A DNA stretch of 64,000 bases from Paracoccus sp. (in: a-proteobacteria) (GTDB taxonomy: Bacteria; Pseudomonadota; Alphaproteobacteria; Rhodobacterales; Rhodobacteraceae): positions 62,001-126,000 of the forward strand of contig NZ_JAUNTO010000001.1 of the NCBI RefSeq assembly GCF_030538655.1, read 5' to 3'. The translations under genes and the position numbers were made by a program. How positions within the stretch are numbered: the first letter of the stretch is position 1; the number at the start of each line of letters is the position of its first letter. Below, piece by piece: positions 1 through 8,251 of this stretch. Under the pieces are notes generated by a model. That model saw only the letters and a program-made list of their open reading frames with translations, was not told the origin of the DNA and searched no databases.

Positions 1-566
1 AAACCGAACTGGCCGAGCGTTTCGGCATTTCCCGCACCCCCGTGCGCGAGGCGATCCGCCAGCTTGAGGCCGACGGGCTGGTGATCCATCTGCCGCGTCA
101 GGGGGCGAGCCTGCGCACGTTGGATCATGCCGAGGTGATCGAACTGTATGAGATGCGCGCGGTGCTGGAAGGCACGGCGGCGCGGCTGGCGGCGCGGATG
201 GCGCTGCCGCTGGAAATCGACGCGCTGGCCGATCTGAACGCGGCGCTTGCCAAGGCCGGACCGGGGGCCGATGCGCAGGATCTGAACCGTCAGTTTCATG
301 CCGCGCTGATGGATGCCGCGCGCAACCGCTTTCTGGTCAAGACCAACAGCGCGTTGAAGAAAACGCTGCTGATCCTTGGCCCGACAACGCTGGCCGACCC
401 GTCCCGCGCGGGCGATGCGGCGCAGGAACATGCCGCCATCATCGCCGCGCTGCAATCGCGCGACGGCGACGCCGCCGAGGCCGCGATGCGCCGCCATATC
501 GAGGCCGCGCTGAACTTTCGCCTGCGCGCGATCCGGGCCAGCGCGCCTGCCGAGGATGACGAATGA
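1..566 (+). CDS. GntR/FadR-type transcriptional regulator (5' end cut by window)
   Basis: The open frame enters from the left edge, so the start codon is missing. The visible 188 residues begin inside a GntR winged helix: 'ISRTPVREAIRQLEADGLV' is the recognition helix and wing. An all-helical FCD ligand domain follows, with 'LYEMRAVLEGTAARLAA' and later acidic/histidine positions (FHAAL, EHAAII, RRHIEAAL) typical of its metal site. FCD regulators usually bind small organic acids and repress the adjacent catabolic operon. The stop codon overlaps the tcuA start by 4 nt, so regulator and enzyme are translationally coupled. The inducer is inferred to be tricarballylate or a related tricarboxylate, from context only. 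Confidence 0.9.
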   Translation, partial: TELAERFGISRTPVREAIRQLEADGLVIHLPRQGASLRTLDHAEVIELYEMRAVLEGTAARLAARMALPLEIDALADLNAALAKAGPGADAQDLNRQFHAALMDAARNRFLVKTNSALKKTLLILGPTTLADPSRAGDAAQEHAAIIAALQSRDGDAAEAAMRRHIEAALNFRLRAIRASAPAEDDE

Positions 567-1945
567 CCGAAACCTATGACATCGCGGTGGTCGGCGGCGG
601 CAATGCCGCGCTTTGCGCTGCGATCACGGCGGCGCGGGCAGGCGCGCGGGTCATCATTCTGGAAGGCGCGCCCGAACCCTATCGCGGCGGTAATTCGCGC
701 CACACCCGCAACTTTCGCTGTATGCACCGGGGGCCAGCGTTTCCCCTGACCGGCAGCTATGACGAGGACGAGTATTTCCACGATCTGATGCTGGTGACAA
801 AGGGCAAGACCAACGAACATCTGGCCCGCATGGCGATCCGCACATCCGAAGAATGTCTGCCGTGGATGCAGGAAAACGGCGTGCGCTTTCAGCCCTCGCT
901 GTCGGGCACGCTGTCGCTGTCGCGCACCAATGCGTTCTTTCTGGGGGGCGGCAAGGCGCTGGTGAACACGTATTATAATACCGCCGAAGATCTGGGCGTT
1001 TCGGTGATCTACGAAGCGCAGGTGCGCCACGTCCATCGCAACGGGCAGGAAATCACGCATCTTGACGTCGAGGTGAAAGGCCAGCCGCAAACCATCCACG
1101 CCCGCGCCTATGTGCTGGCTTCGGGAGGGTTTCAGGCCGATATCGACTGGCTGGCACGGGCCTGGGGGCCTGCTGCGCGGAACTTTCTGATCCGCGGCAC
1201 GCCCTATAACCGCGGCGTGGTGCTGCGCGATCTGCTGGATCAGGGCGCGGACAGCGTGGGCGATCCGACGCAATGCCACGCGGTTGCCATCGACGGGCGC
1301 GCGCCGAAATATGACGGCGGCATCGTGACGCGGCTGGATTGCGTGCCGTTTTCGGTGGTGGTGAACCGCGATGGCCAGCGGTTCTATGACGAGGGCGAAG
1401 ATACCTGGCCCAAGCGTTACGCGATCTGGGGCCGACTGGTCGCGGCGCAGCCCGATCAGGTCGGCTATGCGCTGATTGACGCCAAGTCGATCGACCTGTT
1501 CATGCCCTCGGTCTTTCCGCCGATCAAGGCGGACAGCATCCCGGAACTGGCGCAAAAGATGGGCCTTGATCCCGACGCGGTGGACCGCACCGTGGCCGAT
1601 TTCAACACCGCTTGCCATCCCGGCACGTTCCATGCGACGGAACTGGACGGGCTGGCGACCGAGGGGCTGAACCCGCCGAAAACCAACTGGGCGCGGCCTT
1701 TGGATACGCCGCCCTTCTATGGCTATCAACTGCGCCCCGGCGTGACCTTCACCTATCTGGGGCTGAAAGTGTCCGACCGCGCGCAGGTCCACAGCGCGCA
1801 AGGCCCGATCCGCAACCTGTGGGCGGCGGGCGAGATCATGGCCGGGTCGATCTTGGGTCAGGGCTATCTGGCTGGTTTCGGCATGACCATCGGCACTGTA
1901 TTCGGACGTATCGCAGGCAAGGAGGCCGCCGCCCATGTCGCTTGA
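563..1945 (+). CDS. tcuA: FAD-dependent tricarballylate dehydrogenase TcuA
   Basis: This 460-residue flavoprotein belongs to the fumarate reductase/succinate dehydrogenase flavoprotein-like family. The N-terminal Rossmann motif GGGNAA lies at residues 11-16 and the FAD-closing segment '[19 protein letters not shown]' near residues 418-436. TcuA oxidises tricarballylate to cis-aconitate and passes electrons to TcuB. Length and the '[14 protein letters not shown]' segment fit TcuA better than other family members. The start overlaps the upstream regulator's stop (ATGA) and the end overlaps the next gene by 11 nt, so this is a tight operon. Because the partner TcuB is damaged here, the physiological electron acceptor in this strain is uncertain. 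Confidence 0.85.
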   Translation: MTETYDIAVVGGGNAALCAAITAARAGARVIILEGAPEPYRGGNSRHTRNFRCMHRGPAFPLTGSYDEDEYFHDLMLVTKGKTNEHLARMAIRTSEECLPWMQENGVRFQPSLSGTLSLSRTNAFFLGGGKALVNTYYNTAEDLGVSVIYEAQVRHVHRNGQEITHLDVEVKGQPQTIHARAYVLASGGFQADIDWLARAWGPAARNFLIRGTPYNRGVVLRDLLDQGADSVGDPTQCHAVAIDGRAPKYDGGIVTRLDCVPFSVVVNRDGQRFYDEGEDTWPKRYAIWGRLVAAQPDQVGYALIDAKSIDLFMPSVFPPIKADSIPELAQKMGLDPDAVDRTVADFNTACHPGTFHATELDGLATEGLNPPKTNWARPLDTPPFYGYQLRPGVTFTYLGLKVSDRAQVHSAQGPIRNLWAAGEIMAGSILGQGYLAGFGMTIGTVFGRIAGKEAAAHVA

Positions 1946-3077
1946 TTTCACCCTTCCCGCCCAACAATCCACCATGGACGAAGCCCGCCGCCAGATCGAG
2001 ATCTGCAACGCCTGCCGTTACTGCGAGGGGTTTTGTTCCGTCTTTCCGGCGATGACCCGCAACAAGGTCTTTGCGACAGGCGATCTGACCCATCTGGCGA
2101 ACCTGTGCCACAATTGCCGGGGCTGCTATTACGCCTGCCAATACACCGCGCCCCACGAATTCGCGCTGAACATCCCCGCCGCACTGGCCGTGGTGCGCAA
2201 CGAATACGGCGGCGGCGGCACGCGCGGGGCCAATCTGTTTACCGCACAGGCCCGACCGGACGGACGGATGGTGCTGGGCACATCCGGCTCAACCCAGATC
2301 GCCTATTTGCTGGGCGATCTGCGGGTGCGCTATGATTACGACGACTGGGATGTGCTGATGGCGACGCCGATGGGCGGGGTCGTCTATGTCTCGGCTGATC
2401 TGGGGATCGGGTCGTGGCACGAGATTGCTGATCTGCAAGGCCAGCGGCTGCTGTATGCCAGCATGGGGCCGGCCTCGCTGGATCTGGTGCCCATGCTGGC
2501 CTTTCGCCTGCTGGGGTTAGATGTGCGCTATGTGTTCGGCTACGCGGGCCGGCACGACGGGCTGCGGGCCATGCAGCAGGGTGAGGTCAGCATCGACTAT
2601 CAGACCACCCCCGGCTATCTGGCCAATGTCGCGCCGCAGGTGGCGCAGGGGCGCGCCGTGCCGCTGATGACATGGGGTGTGCTGGACGCCGATGGCCGGG
2701 TGCTGCGCGACCCGACCTTCCCCGACCTGCCCACAGTCGAGGAGATTTACGAACTGCTCCACGGCGCACCGCCCTCTGGTCCCGATTACGAGGCATATCG
2801 CGCCTTTGCCACCGCCGGTTTCGCCGCGCAAAAGATGCTGGTGTTACCGCGTGAAACACCTGGCACGATTCAGGATGAATGGATCGGCGCGATCCGCAAG
2901 GTGCTGGCCGACCCCGACTATCTGGCCGAGGCCCCTGCCCGGTTGGGGGCTTATCAGACGGTGGTGGGCGAAGATGCCGCGCATCTGGCACGCAGCGCGA
3001 TGCATATCGACCCTGCTGTGCGGCAAAATGTGCTGGACATGCTGGCCAGCGAATATGCCGTCAGGCTGTCGGAATAA
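1935..3077 (+). CDS. Chimeric ORF: TcuB iron-sulphur domain fused to a TctC-like binding-protein C-terminus
   Basis: The frame encodes 380 residues with two unrelated halves. Residues 1-90 match the start of TcuB: two 4Fe-4S cysteine sets (C24, C27, C30, C34 and C58, C61, C64, C68) and the '[13 protein letters not shown]' signature. From about residue 92 the sequence reads as the middle and end of a TctC/Bug-type periplasmic tricarboxylate-binding protein: '[11 protein letters not shown]', '[19 protein letters not shown]', '[14 protein letters not shown]'. The TctC signal peptide and N-terminus are missing, as are TcuB's later cysteines and membrane helices. The join sits in a run of GGC codons near 2205-2220. 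The likely origin is an in-frame deletion removing the end of tcuB and the start of tctC. The product is probably not functional for either role. Confidence 0.8.
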   Translation: MSLDFTLPAQQSTMDEARRQIEICNACRYCEGFCSVFPAMTRNKVFATGDLTHLANLCHNCRGCYYACQYTAPHEFALNIPAALAVVRNEYGGGGTRGANLFTAQARPDGRMVLGTSGSTQIAYLLGDLRVRYDYDDWDVLMATPMGGVVYVSADLGIGSWHEIADLQGQRLLYASMGPASLDLVPMLAFRLLGLDVRYVFGYAGRHDGLRAMQQGEVSIDYQTTPGYLANVAPQVAQGRAVPLMTWGVLDADGRVLRDPTFPDLPTVEEIYELLHGAPPSGPDYEAYRAFATAGFAAQKMLVLPRETPGTIQDEWIGAIRKVLADPDYLAEAPARLGAYQTVVGEDAAHLARSAMHIDPAVRQNVLDMLASEYAVRLSE

Positions 3078-3347
3078 TCTGCGCCCATCGCGACCCGTTC
3101 GGTTCCAATGGGCCGCAGCCGCCTGCCAGACGCAGACCAACCACCGCGCAAGTTGGCAGAGCTTTGATCGGCGGGCTGTTTTCGGCCAGATCACAGTCGT
3201 TCAAGGCAGATCGCGCGCGGGCAACCATCGTGATCAGCGATGCCATGCCGCGTGACGTCAATGGCATCGACCGTATTCCCACCGACAAGCGGCGTTGCAC
3301 CACACGCCCGCCCGCACCTTGTTGATGTGACAGCAAACAGCCGCCTG

Positions 3348-4418
3348 TCAGTCACGCGATACTCCAAGGTTTTCGCACACACGCGCGGCAAAGGCCGTGG
3401 TCCCCAGCGGCCCGCCCAGATCTGCGGTGCGACTGGCCGGGTCGTCCAGCGCCTGTTCGACGGCGGCATCAATCGCGCGGGCGGCATCGGCGTAATCGGG
3501 GCGGTCGTGGCGCCGCGCCAGCCAGTCCAGCAGCATCGCCGCCGACAGGATCAGGGACGTGGGGTTGGCCTTGTCCTGCCCCGCAATATCCGGCGCGGAC
3601 CCGTGCTGCGCCTGCGCGACGCAGACATCCGCGCCCTCGCTGATCGAGCCGCCAAGGCCAAGGCTGCCCGACAGTTCCGACGCCTCATCCGACAGGATGT
3701 CGCCGAACATATTCGTGGTCACGATCACATCGAACGTATCGGGCCGCCGGATCAGATGCGCGGCGGCGGCATCGACGATCAGTTCTTCCAGCTCCACATC
3801 GGGGTAATCGGCGGCCACGCGGCGGACTTCGCGCAGGAACAGCCCGTCGGTCAGCTTTAGCACATTGGCCTTATGCACCGCCGTCACCTTTTTGCGGCGG
3901 GTGCGGGCCAGTTCAAACGCCGTGCGCGCGACCGTGGCCGACGCCTTGGCGGTGATCTTGCGCACCGACAGGGCCATGTCGTTATCGGGCATGAACTCGC
4001 CCACCCCGGCCACCATATTGCGGTCGGCGTAAAAGCCTTCGGTATTCTCGCGCACGACGATCAGGTCCATCGGCTTGCGCAGCACGCTCAGATCAGGGCG
4101 CGACCGGGCGGGCCGGATATTGGCATAGAGCGAAAACGTGGTGCGCAGCGCGCCGGATGGGTTGATGCCGCCCTGTTCGCGCGGCGGGTAATCATAGTGC
4201 GACACCGGGCCAAGGATGACGCCATCTACCTGCGGGATGCGGTCCAGCACCGCTTGCGGCAGGGTCGTGCCTTGGGCAGCCAGCGCGGCAAGGCCGATGT
4301 CCATCTGTTCGACCATCAGACCCAGATCATACACCGCATTGGCGTGATCCAGCACGGCCAACGTGGCCTTGGTGATTTCAGGGCCGATCCCGTCGCCGGG
4401 CAAAACGAGGATGCGCAT
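3348..4418 (-). CDS. Isocitrate/isopropylmalate dehydrogenase family protein
   Basis: A 356-residue NAD-dependent beta-decarboxylating dehydrogenase. 'MRILVLPGDGIGPEIT' is the family's N-terminal nucleotide-fold signature, 'RENTEGFYADRN' the substrate/metal loop, 'TAVHKANVLKLTDGLF' the catalytic lysine region, and 'TTNMFGDILSDEASEL' carries the metal-binding aspartates. An ATG at 4418 preceded by GGAA was preferred over the longer open frame, whose extra residues are encoded in the AT-rich promoter region. Exact substrate cannot be read: isopropylmalate, tartrate/D-malate or another 2-hydroxy acid are possible. Its position beside tcu genes and a divergent GntR regulator suggests organic-acid catabolism rather than leucine synthesis. 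Confidence 0.85.
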   Translation of the reverse strand: MRILVLPGDGIGPEITKATLAVLDHANAVYDLGLMVEQMDIGLAALAAQGTTLPQAVLDRIPQVDGVILGPVSHYDYPPREQGGINPSGALRTTFSLYANIRPARSRPDLSVLRKPMDLIVVRENTEGFYADRNMVAGVGEFMPDNDMALSVRKITAKASATVARTAFELARTRRKKVTAVHKANVLKLTDGLFLREVRRVAADYPDVELEELIVDAAAAHLIRRPDTFDVIVTTNMFGDILSDEASELSGSLGLGGSISEGADVCVAQAQHGSAPDIAGQDKANPTSLILSAAMLLDWLARRHDRPDYADAARAIDAAVEQALDDPASRTADLGGPLGTTAFAARVCENLGVSRD

Positions 4419-4447
4419 TGTGTGTTCCGAGTGGTTCTTTTCTATGC

Positions 4448-4480
4448 AAAAAATCCAGATAGCGCATGTTTGGATTTTTT
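4448..4480. promoter_or_regulatory. Candidate operator: 10-bp inverted repeat between divergent genes
   Basis: AAAAAATCCA (4448-4457) and its exact complement TGGATTTTTT (4471-4480) are separated by 13 bp in the 133-bp space between the dehydrogenase gene and the divergent GntR gene. A related copy, GCAAAAAACCAA, begins at 4486. The AT-richness contrasts with the surrounding coding DNA. The position suits an operator for the adjacent two-headed GntR regulator controlling both directions; this assignment is inferred. Confidence 0.5.
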
Positions 4481-4551
4481 CAATCGCAAAAAACCAATCT
4501 TGGCAATTTACCCGGAACCTGCCATGAAGGGCCGAAAAGGACGGCCCTGAA

Positions 4552-5463
4552 TTGACCAGCCTTGCCGATACTCTTGTCACCAAAATCGCGGTGTATATCC
4601 GCGCCGAAAACCTGCGTCGCGGTGACCGGCTGACGGAACGGCGGCTGGCCGAACAGTTCCGCGTCTCACGATCCCCGGTCCGCGCGGCAATGAAGCAGCT
4701 TGAGACAGCTGGCGTGTTAGAGGCGTCCGAGCGCAGCGGCTATCAGATTATCGACCCCGATGCGGCCAGGGCGCTGTCAGACCGGCAACCGGCGACGGAC
4801 CCGGACGAACAGCTTTACCTGACCATCGCCCGCGACCGTGTGCAGGGACGCCTGCCGGAACGGATCACCGAAAGCGAATTCCTGCGCCGCTATGATCTGA
4901 CGCGCGGCCAGTTGGGCCGCCTGCTGCGGCGCATGTCGCAGGAAGGCTGGATCGAGCGATTGCCGGGTCATGGCTGGGCCTTTCTGCCGGTGCTGACCTC
5001 GCTGGAAAGCTATCGCGACAGCTATCGCTTTCGGCAGCTGATCGAGCCGCAGGGCCTGCTGGAGCCACGTTTTGTCCTGAACCGCCCGGCGGTGGAGCAG
5101 CGGCTGGCACAGCAGAAATGGCTGGTCGATGGCGGCATCTGGACGGTCAGCGACGCGCGGCTGTTTGACCTGAACAGCGGCATGCATGAAACGCTGATGG
5201 AATGCAGCGGCAACCTGTTCCTGATCGACGCGCTGCGCCGGGCAGACCGGCTGCGCCGTCTGTTCGACTATGGCCAGATGCTGGACCGCGACATCGCCCG
5301 TGACCGCTGCGTGGAACATGTGCATCTGTTGCAGCTTGTGCTGGCGGGCAAGAACGCGGATGCTGCGGATTATTTGCGCGCGCATCTGATCGCACTTGTG
5401 CCCCTCAAGGCCGCGCATCTGCGCAGCGCCCCGACTGAAACGATACCCGCACCGGAGGAGTGA
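4552..5463 (+). CDS. GntR-family regulator with two winged-helix domains and an FCD domain
   Basis: 303 residues from a TTG start preceded by AAAAGGA. Residues about 1-70 form a standard GntR winged helix ('RLAEQFRVSRSPVRAAMKQLETAG'). Residues about 82-150 form a second, divergent winged helix ('ESEFLRRYDLTRGQLGRLLR' and 'GWIERLPGHGWAF'). The rest is an FCD-like helical domain containing 'LFDLNSGMHETLMECSGN'. Most FCD regulators have a single DNA-binding head. The gene is divergent from the dehydrogenase gene with a palindrome between them, so local autoregulation is likely. The universal stress gene begins 3 nt after its stop. Confidence 0.85.
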   Translation: MTSLADTLVTKIAVYIRAENLRRGDRLTERRLAEQFRVSRSPVRAAMKQLETAGVLEASERSGYQIIDPDAARALSDRQPATDPDEQLYLTIARDRVQGRLPERITESEFLRRYDLTRGQLGRLLRRMSQEGWIERLPGHGWAFLPVLTSLESYRDSYRFRQLIEPQGLLEPRFVLNRPAVEQRLAQQKWLVDGGIWTVSDARLFDLNSGMHETLMECSGNLFLIDALRRADRLRRLFDYGQMLDRDIARDRCVEHVHLLQLVLAGKNADAADYLRAHLIALVPLKAAHLRSAPTETIPAPEE

Positions 5464-5466
5464 GAG

Positions 5467-6288
5467 ATGACCATTCGCAGTATTCTGACCAACTATACCG
5501 GCAACGGCGGCGGCCCTGCCGCGCTGCGCATGTCGATCCAGATGGCGCAGAAATACGATGCCAGCCTGACCGCTGCGGTCTGGGTGCCCGACAACCCGAT
5601 GCGCCGCCGCGCGGGTGCCTTTCTGACGCCAGAGATCGACAAGATCCTTGATGGCTATGAAGCCGATTTCATCGCCGAGCGCCGTGACGCATTCGAAGCC
5701 GCCGTCGCGCAGGCCGGGCTGACCGGCGAAACGCATTTCGAGGCGTATGGCACCCGTGATCGCAGCATCACCGAGATCGCGCGCGGCCATGACATCGTGG
5801 TCATCGGCAGCGCGACCGACCCGAAACAGGCGCATGATTTCGGCGTGCGCCCCGATGTGGTGGCGCTGCGCAGCGGTCGCCCGGTGCTGGTCGTGCCCTC
5901 GACCTATGACGCGCCGTCGATCATCGAATCGGCCGCCGTCGCGTGGGACGGCAAGCGTGCTGCGGCACGGGCGCTGGCCGATGCGATGCATATTCTGGGC
6001 ACCAAGGATCGCGTGATCCTGATCGGCATCGGGGAAGACCTGCCCGCCGATTACGGCGCGGATGTGATGCGCCTGATGGAGCGGCATGGCATCGACGCCG
6101 AACTGGTCATCCGCCCGCACGGGTCGGGCGGCACCGGCCAGACCATCATCGACACCTGCCTTGAAACCGGCGTCGGGCTGTTGGTCATGGGGGCATATGA
6201 ACACAGCAAATTCACCGAAGATCTGCTGGGCGGCGTGACGCGCGACATCTTTGAGCGCGCACCCCTGCCGGTGCTGATGTCGCACTGA
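5467..6288 (+). CDS. Universal stress protein, tandem-domain type
   Basis: 273 residues, about twice the length of a single Usp fold. The second half shows the nucleotide-loop pattern 'VMGAYEHSKFTEDLLGG' before the last strand 'PLPVLMSH'; the first half has a degenerate version ('VVIGSATDPKQAHDFG'). Such proteins are cytoplasmic and linked to stress survival or ATP sensing. The ATG lies 3 nt after the GntR stop codon, so the two are probably co-transcribed. What it does in this locus cannot be told from sequence. A GC-rich hairpin follows the stop. Confidence 0.85.
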   Translation: MTIRSILTNYTGNGGGPAALRMSIQMAQKYDASLTAAVWVPDNPMRRRAGAFLTPEIDKILDGYEADFIAERRDAFEAAVAQAGLTGETHFEAYGTRDRSITEIARGHDIVVIGSATDPKQAHDFGVRPDVVALRSGRPVLVVPSTYDAPSIIESAAVAWDGKRAAARALADAMHILGTKDRVILIGIGEDLPADYGADVMRLMERHGIDAELVIRPHGSGGTGQTIIDTCLETGVGLLVMGAYEHSKFTEDLLGGVTRDIFERAPLPVLMSH

Positions 6289-6294
6289 CCAACA

Positions 6295-6316
6295 CCGGGG
6301 CACAGTCTTGCCCCGG
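6295..6316 (+). terminator. GC-rich hairpin after the Usp gene
   Basis: CCGGGGCA (6295-6302) pairs perfectly with TGCCCCGG (6309-6316) around a 6-nt loop, 7 nt after the Usp stop. There is no T-run, so it may be a weak terminator or a 3'-end stabilising hairpin. Confidence 0.45.
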
Positions 6317-6468
6317 CCACCCCCTGCCCCGCAGGATTGGGGCTGCAACAAATGACCCCGGCAGCCTCGCAGCCGCCGGGACATCCGCAGCAACACAGCT
6401 TTGCTTGCGCGACCTTGCGGCACTTCCCTGCATCCCCTACATCAAGGGAGACAGTGAAAGGACGTGCC

Positions 6469-6711
6469 ATGGCTATGGAAGCGCATGATATTGAGGCTCT
6501 GATCCGTGCGGCGTTCCCGGATGCGCAGATCACGATCACCGATCTGGCAGGCGACGGGAACCATTTTGCCGCCGAGGTGATTGACGAAAGCTTCCGTGGC
6601 CAGAACCGCGTTCAACAGCAGCGGGCCGTCTACGCCGCGTTGCAGGGCAAGATGGACGGGTCGCGTGGCGAATTGCACGCGCTGGCCCTGACCACCAAGG
6701 CGCCGGACTGA
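6469..6711 (+). CDS. BolA family protein
   Basis: An 80-residue BolA-fold protein: 'IEALIRAAFPDAQITITDLAGDGNHFAAEVI' followed by 'SFRGQNRVQQQRAVYAAL' is the family core. BolA proteins bind a shared Fe-S cluster with monothiol glutaredoxins and take part in iron-sulphur trafficking and iron regulation. The ATG at 6469 has AAAGGA six bases upstream; the longer frame upstream lies in a hairpin-rich spacer and was rejected. The monothiol glutaredoxin gene follows after 33 nt, a widespread functional pairing. Confidence 0.92.
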   Translation: MAMEAHDIEALIRAAFPDAQITITDLAGDGNHFAAEVIDESFRGQNRVQQQRAVYAALQGKMDGSRGELHALALTTKAPD

Positions 6712-6744
6712 TCCGGCCCGATCAACCACAAGGACAACCGAAAA

Positions 6745-7107
6745 ATGAGCGATGCGCAGGCGCAGATCCGCGAGACTGTCGATGGCAATGACGTGGTGCT
6801 GTTCATGAAGGGCACCAAGGAAATGCCGCAATGCGGTTTTTCCAGCCGCGTGGCCGGGGTGCTGAACTATATGGGCGTCGATTACCGCGACGTGAACGTG
6901 CTGGCCGATGAAGGCGTCCGTCAGGGCATCAAGGATTTTTCCGACTGGCCGACGATCCCGCAGCTTTACGTCAAAGGCGAATTCGTCGGCGGCTGCGACA
7001 TCGTGACCGAAATGACCCTCTCGGGCGAGCTGGACCAGTTGTTCGATCAAAAGGGCGTCTCTTACGACAAAGAGGCCGCCGACCGCATCCGCGAGGCGAA
7101 TGCCTGA
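6745..7107 (+). CDS. grxD: Monothiol glutaredoxin, Grx4/GrxD type
   Basis: 120 residues with the diagnostic CGFS active site in '[15 protein letters not shown]' and the glutathione-binding '[20 protein letters not shown]'. The protein holds a glutathione-coordinated 2Fe-2S cluster and transfers it, often as a complex with BolA. It sits directly after the BolA-family gene, in an apparent two-gene operon that ends at a perfect 9-bp hairpin. Length and motif order are normal for the family, and nothing suggests damage. Confidence 0.95.
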   Translation: MSDAQAQIRETVDGNDVVLFMKGTKEMPQCGFSSRVAGVLNYMGVDYRDVNVLADEGVRQGIKDFSDWPTIPQLYVKGEFVGGCDIVTEMTLSGELDQLFDQKGVSYDKEAADRIREANA

Positions 7108-7113
7108 TAAAGC

Positions 7114-7138
7114 GGCGCCTGCTTCGACGGCAGGCGCC
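7114..7138 (+). terminator. Hairpin after bolA-grxD
   Basis: GGCGCCTGC (7114-7122) and GCAGGCGCC (7130-7138) form a perfect 9-bp stem with a 7-nt loop, starting 7 nt after the grxD stop. No strong T-run follows, but position and stability suit a terminator. Confidence 0.55.
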
Positions 7139-7224
7139 CCGACCTGACTTTCGGTCAGTTGTGCTTTGACCGATCTCGTGTTCACTCTTAAGGTCACAGA
7201 GACTGACCAACAGGAGGAGAACAC

Positions 7225-8181
7225 ATGACAACCCGCTTTCGGCTGGCCGCCGCCGCCCTTGGTGCCGCACTGGCCGTAACGCCCCTGACCGCCAAGGCCG
7301 AAACCTTTATCAACGTGCTGACCGGCGGCACCTCGGGTGTCTATTACCCGCTGGGTGTGGCCATGTCGCGCATCTATTCGGAAAATATTCCCGATGTGCG
7401 GGTGCAGGTGCAGGCGACCAAGGCCAGCGTGGAAAACCTGAACCTGCTGCAACAGGGCCGCGGCGAAATCGGCTTTTCGCTGGGTGATTCCGTGAAAATG
7501 GCCGCCGAGGGCGACCCCGAGGCAGGCTTCCGCGCGCCGCTGGACAAGCTGCGCGGCATCGCGGCGATTTACCCCAACTATATCCAGATCGTTGCCAGCC
7601 AGTCATCGGGCATCAAAACGCTTGAGGATCTGAAGGGCAAATCCCTGTCCGTCGGCGCGCCGCGTTCGGGCACCGAGCTGAACGCCCGCACGATTCTGAA
7701 CGCCGCCGGGATGAGCTATGACGATCTGGGCAAGGTCGAATATCTGCCCTTCGCGGAATCGGTCGAGCTTATCAAAAACCGTCAGCTTGATGCGACGCTG
7801 CAATCGGCTGGGCTTGGCGTCGCCTCGCTGAAAGACCTGGCAACCTCGGTTCCGGTGCAGGTCGTGGCCGTTCCGGCAGACATCGCCGAAAAGCTGGGTG
7901 CACCCTATGCCGCGGGCGAGATCCCGGCCGGAACCTATGACGGGCAGGCCGATACCGTGCCGACCGTCACCGTCATCAACTTTCTGATCTCGCATGAGGA
8001 TGTAGATGAAGAAATTGCCTATCAGATGACGAAAACCCTGTTCGAAAATGCCGCCGCCCTGAAAACCGCCCATGCGGCAGCCGAGGCCATCGACCTGCAA
8101 ACCGCTGCGCAGAACATGTCGGTTCCGCTGCATCCGGGCGCCAAGCGGTATTACGACGAACAAGGGGTTGCGACCGAATAA
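7225..8181 (+). CDS. TAXI family TRAP transporter solute-binding protein
   Basis: 318 residues with a clear Sec signal peptide ending near 'LTAKA-ET'. The mature start 'FINVLTGGTSGVYYPLGVAMSRI' is the signature of the TAXI (TRAP-associated extracytoplasmic immunogenic) family, and 'LSVGAPRSGTELNARTIL' is another conserved block. The periplasmic protein captures a substrate, often a dicarboxylate or amino acid such as glutamate, for the TRAP permease encoded next. AGGAGG-like bases precede the ATG. The permease follows after 70 nt, so this is one transport operon. The substrate is unknown; the nearby LhgO-like gene hints at a C5 or organic acid. Confidence 0.93.
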   Translation: MTTRFRLAAAALGAALAVTPLTAKAETFINVLTGGTSGVYYPLGVAMSRIYSENIPDVRVQVQATKASVENLNLLQQGRGEIGFSLGDSVKMAAEGDPEAGFRAPLDKLRGIAAIYPNYIQIVASQSSGIKTLEDLKGKSLSVGAPRSGTELNARTILNAAGMSYDDLGKVEYLPFAESVELIKNRQLDATLQSAGLGVASLKDLATSVPVQVVAVPADIAEKLGAPYAAGEIPAGTYDGQADTVPTVTVINFLISHEDVDEEIAYQMTKTLFENAAALKTAHAAAEAIDLQTAAQNMSVPLHPGAKRYYDEQGVATE

Positions 8182-8251
8182 GCGCGTCGCGTTAAATCCG
8201 GCGCGGGCTGGCCCACAGCCCCGCCAATCATAACGACAACAGGGAACATCC

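Noticed and set aside
296..2008. A 570-codon frame opposite tcuA
   Set aside because: Antisense to an unmistakable flavoprotein gene, with no recognisable family.
3078..3347. Possible gene remnants between the tcuB/tctC chimera and the dehydrogenase gene
   Set aside because: Several short frames exist but none gave a recognisable protein; left unannotated.
4777..6423. A 548-codon minus-strand frame across the GntR and Usp genes
   Set aside because: Covers two well-supported plus-strand genes and has shadow-like composition.
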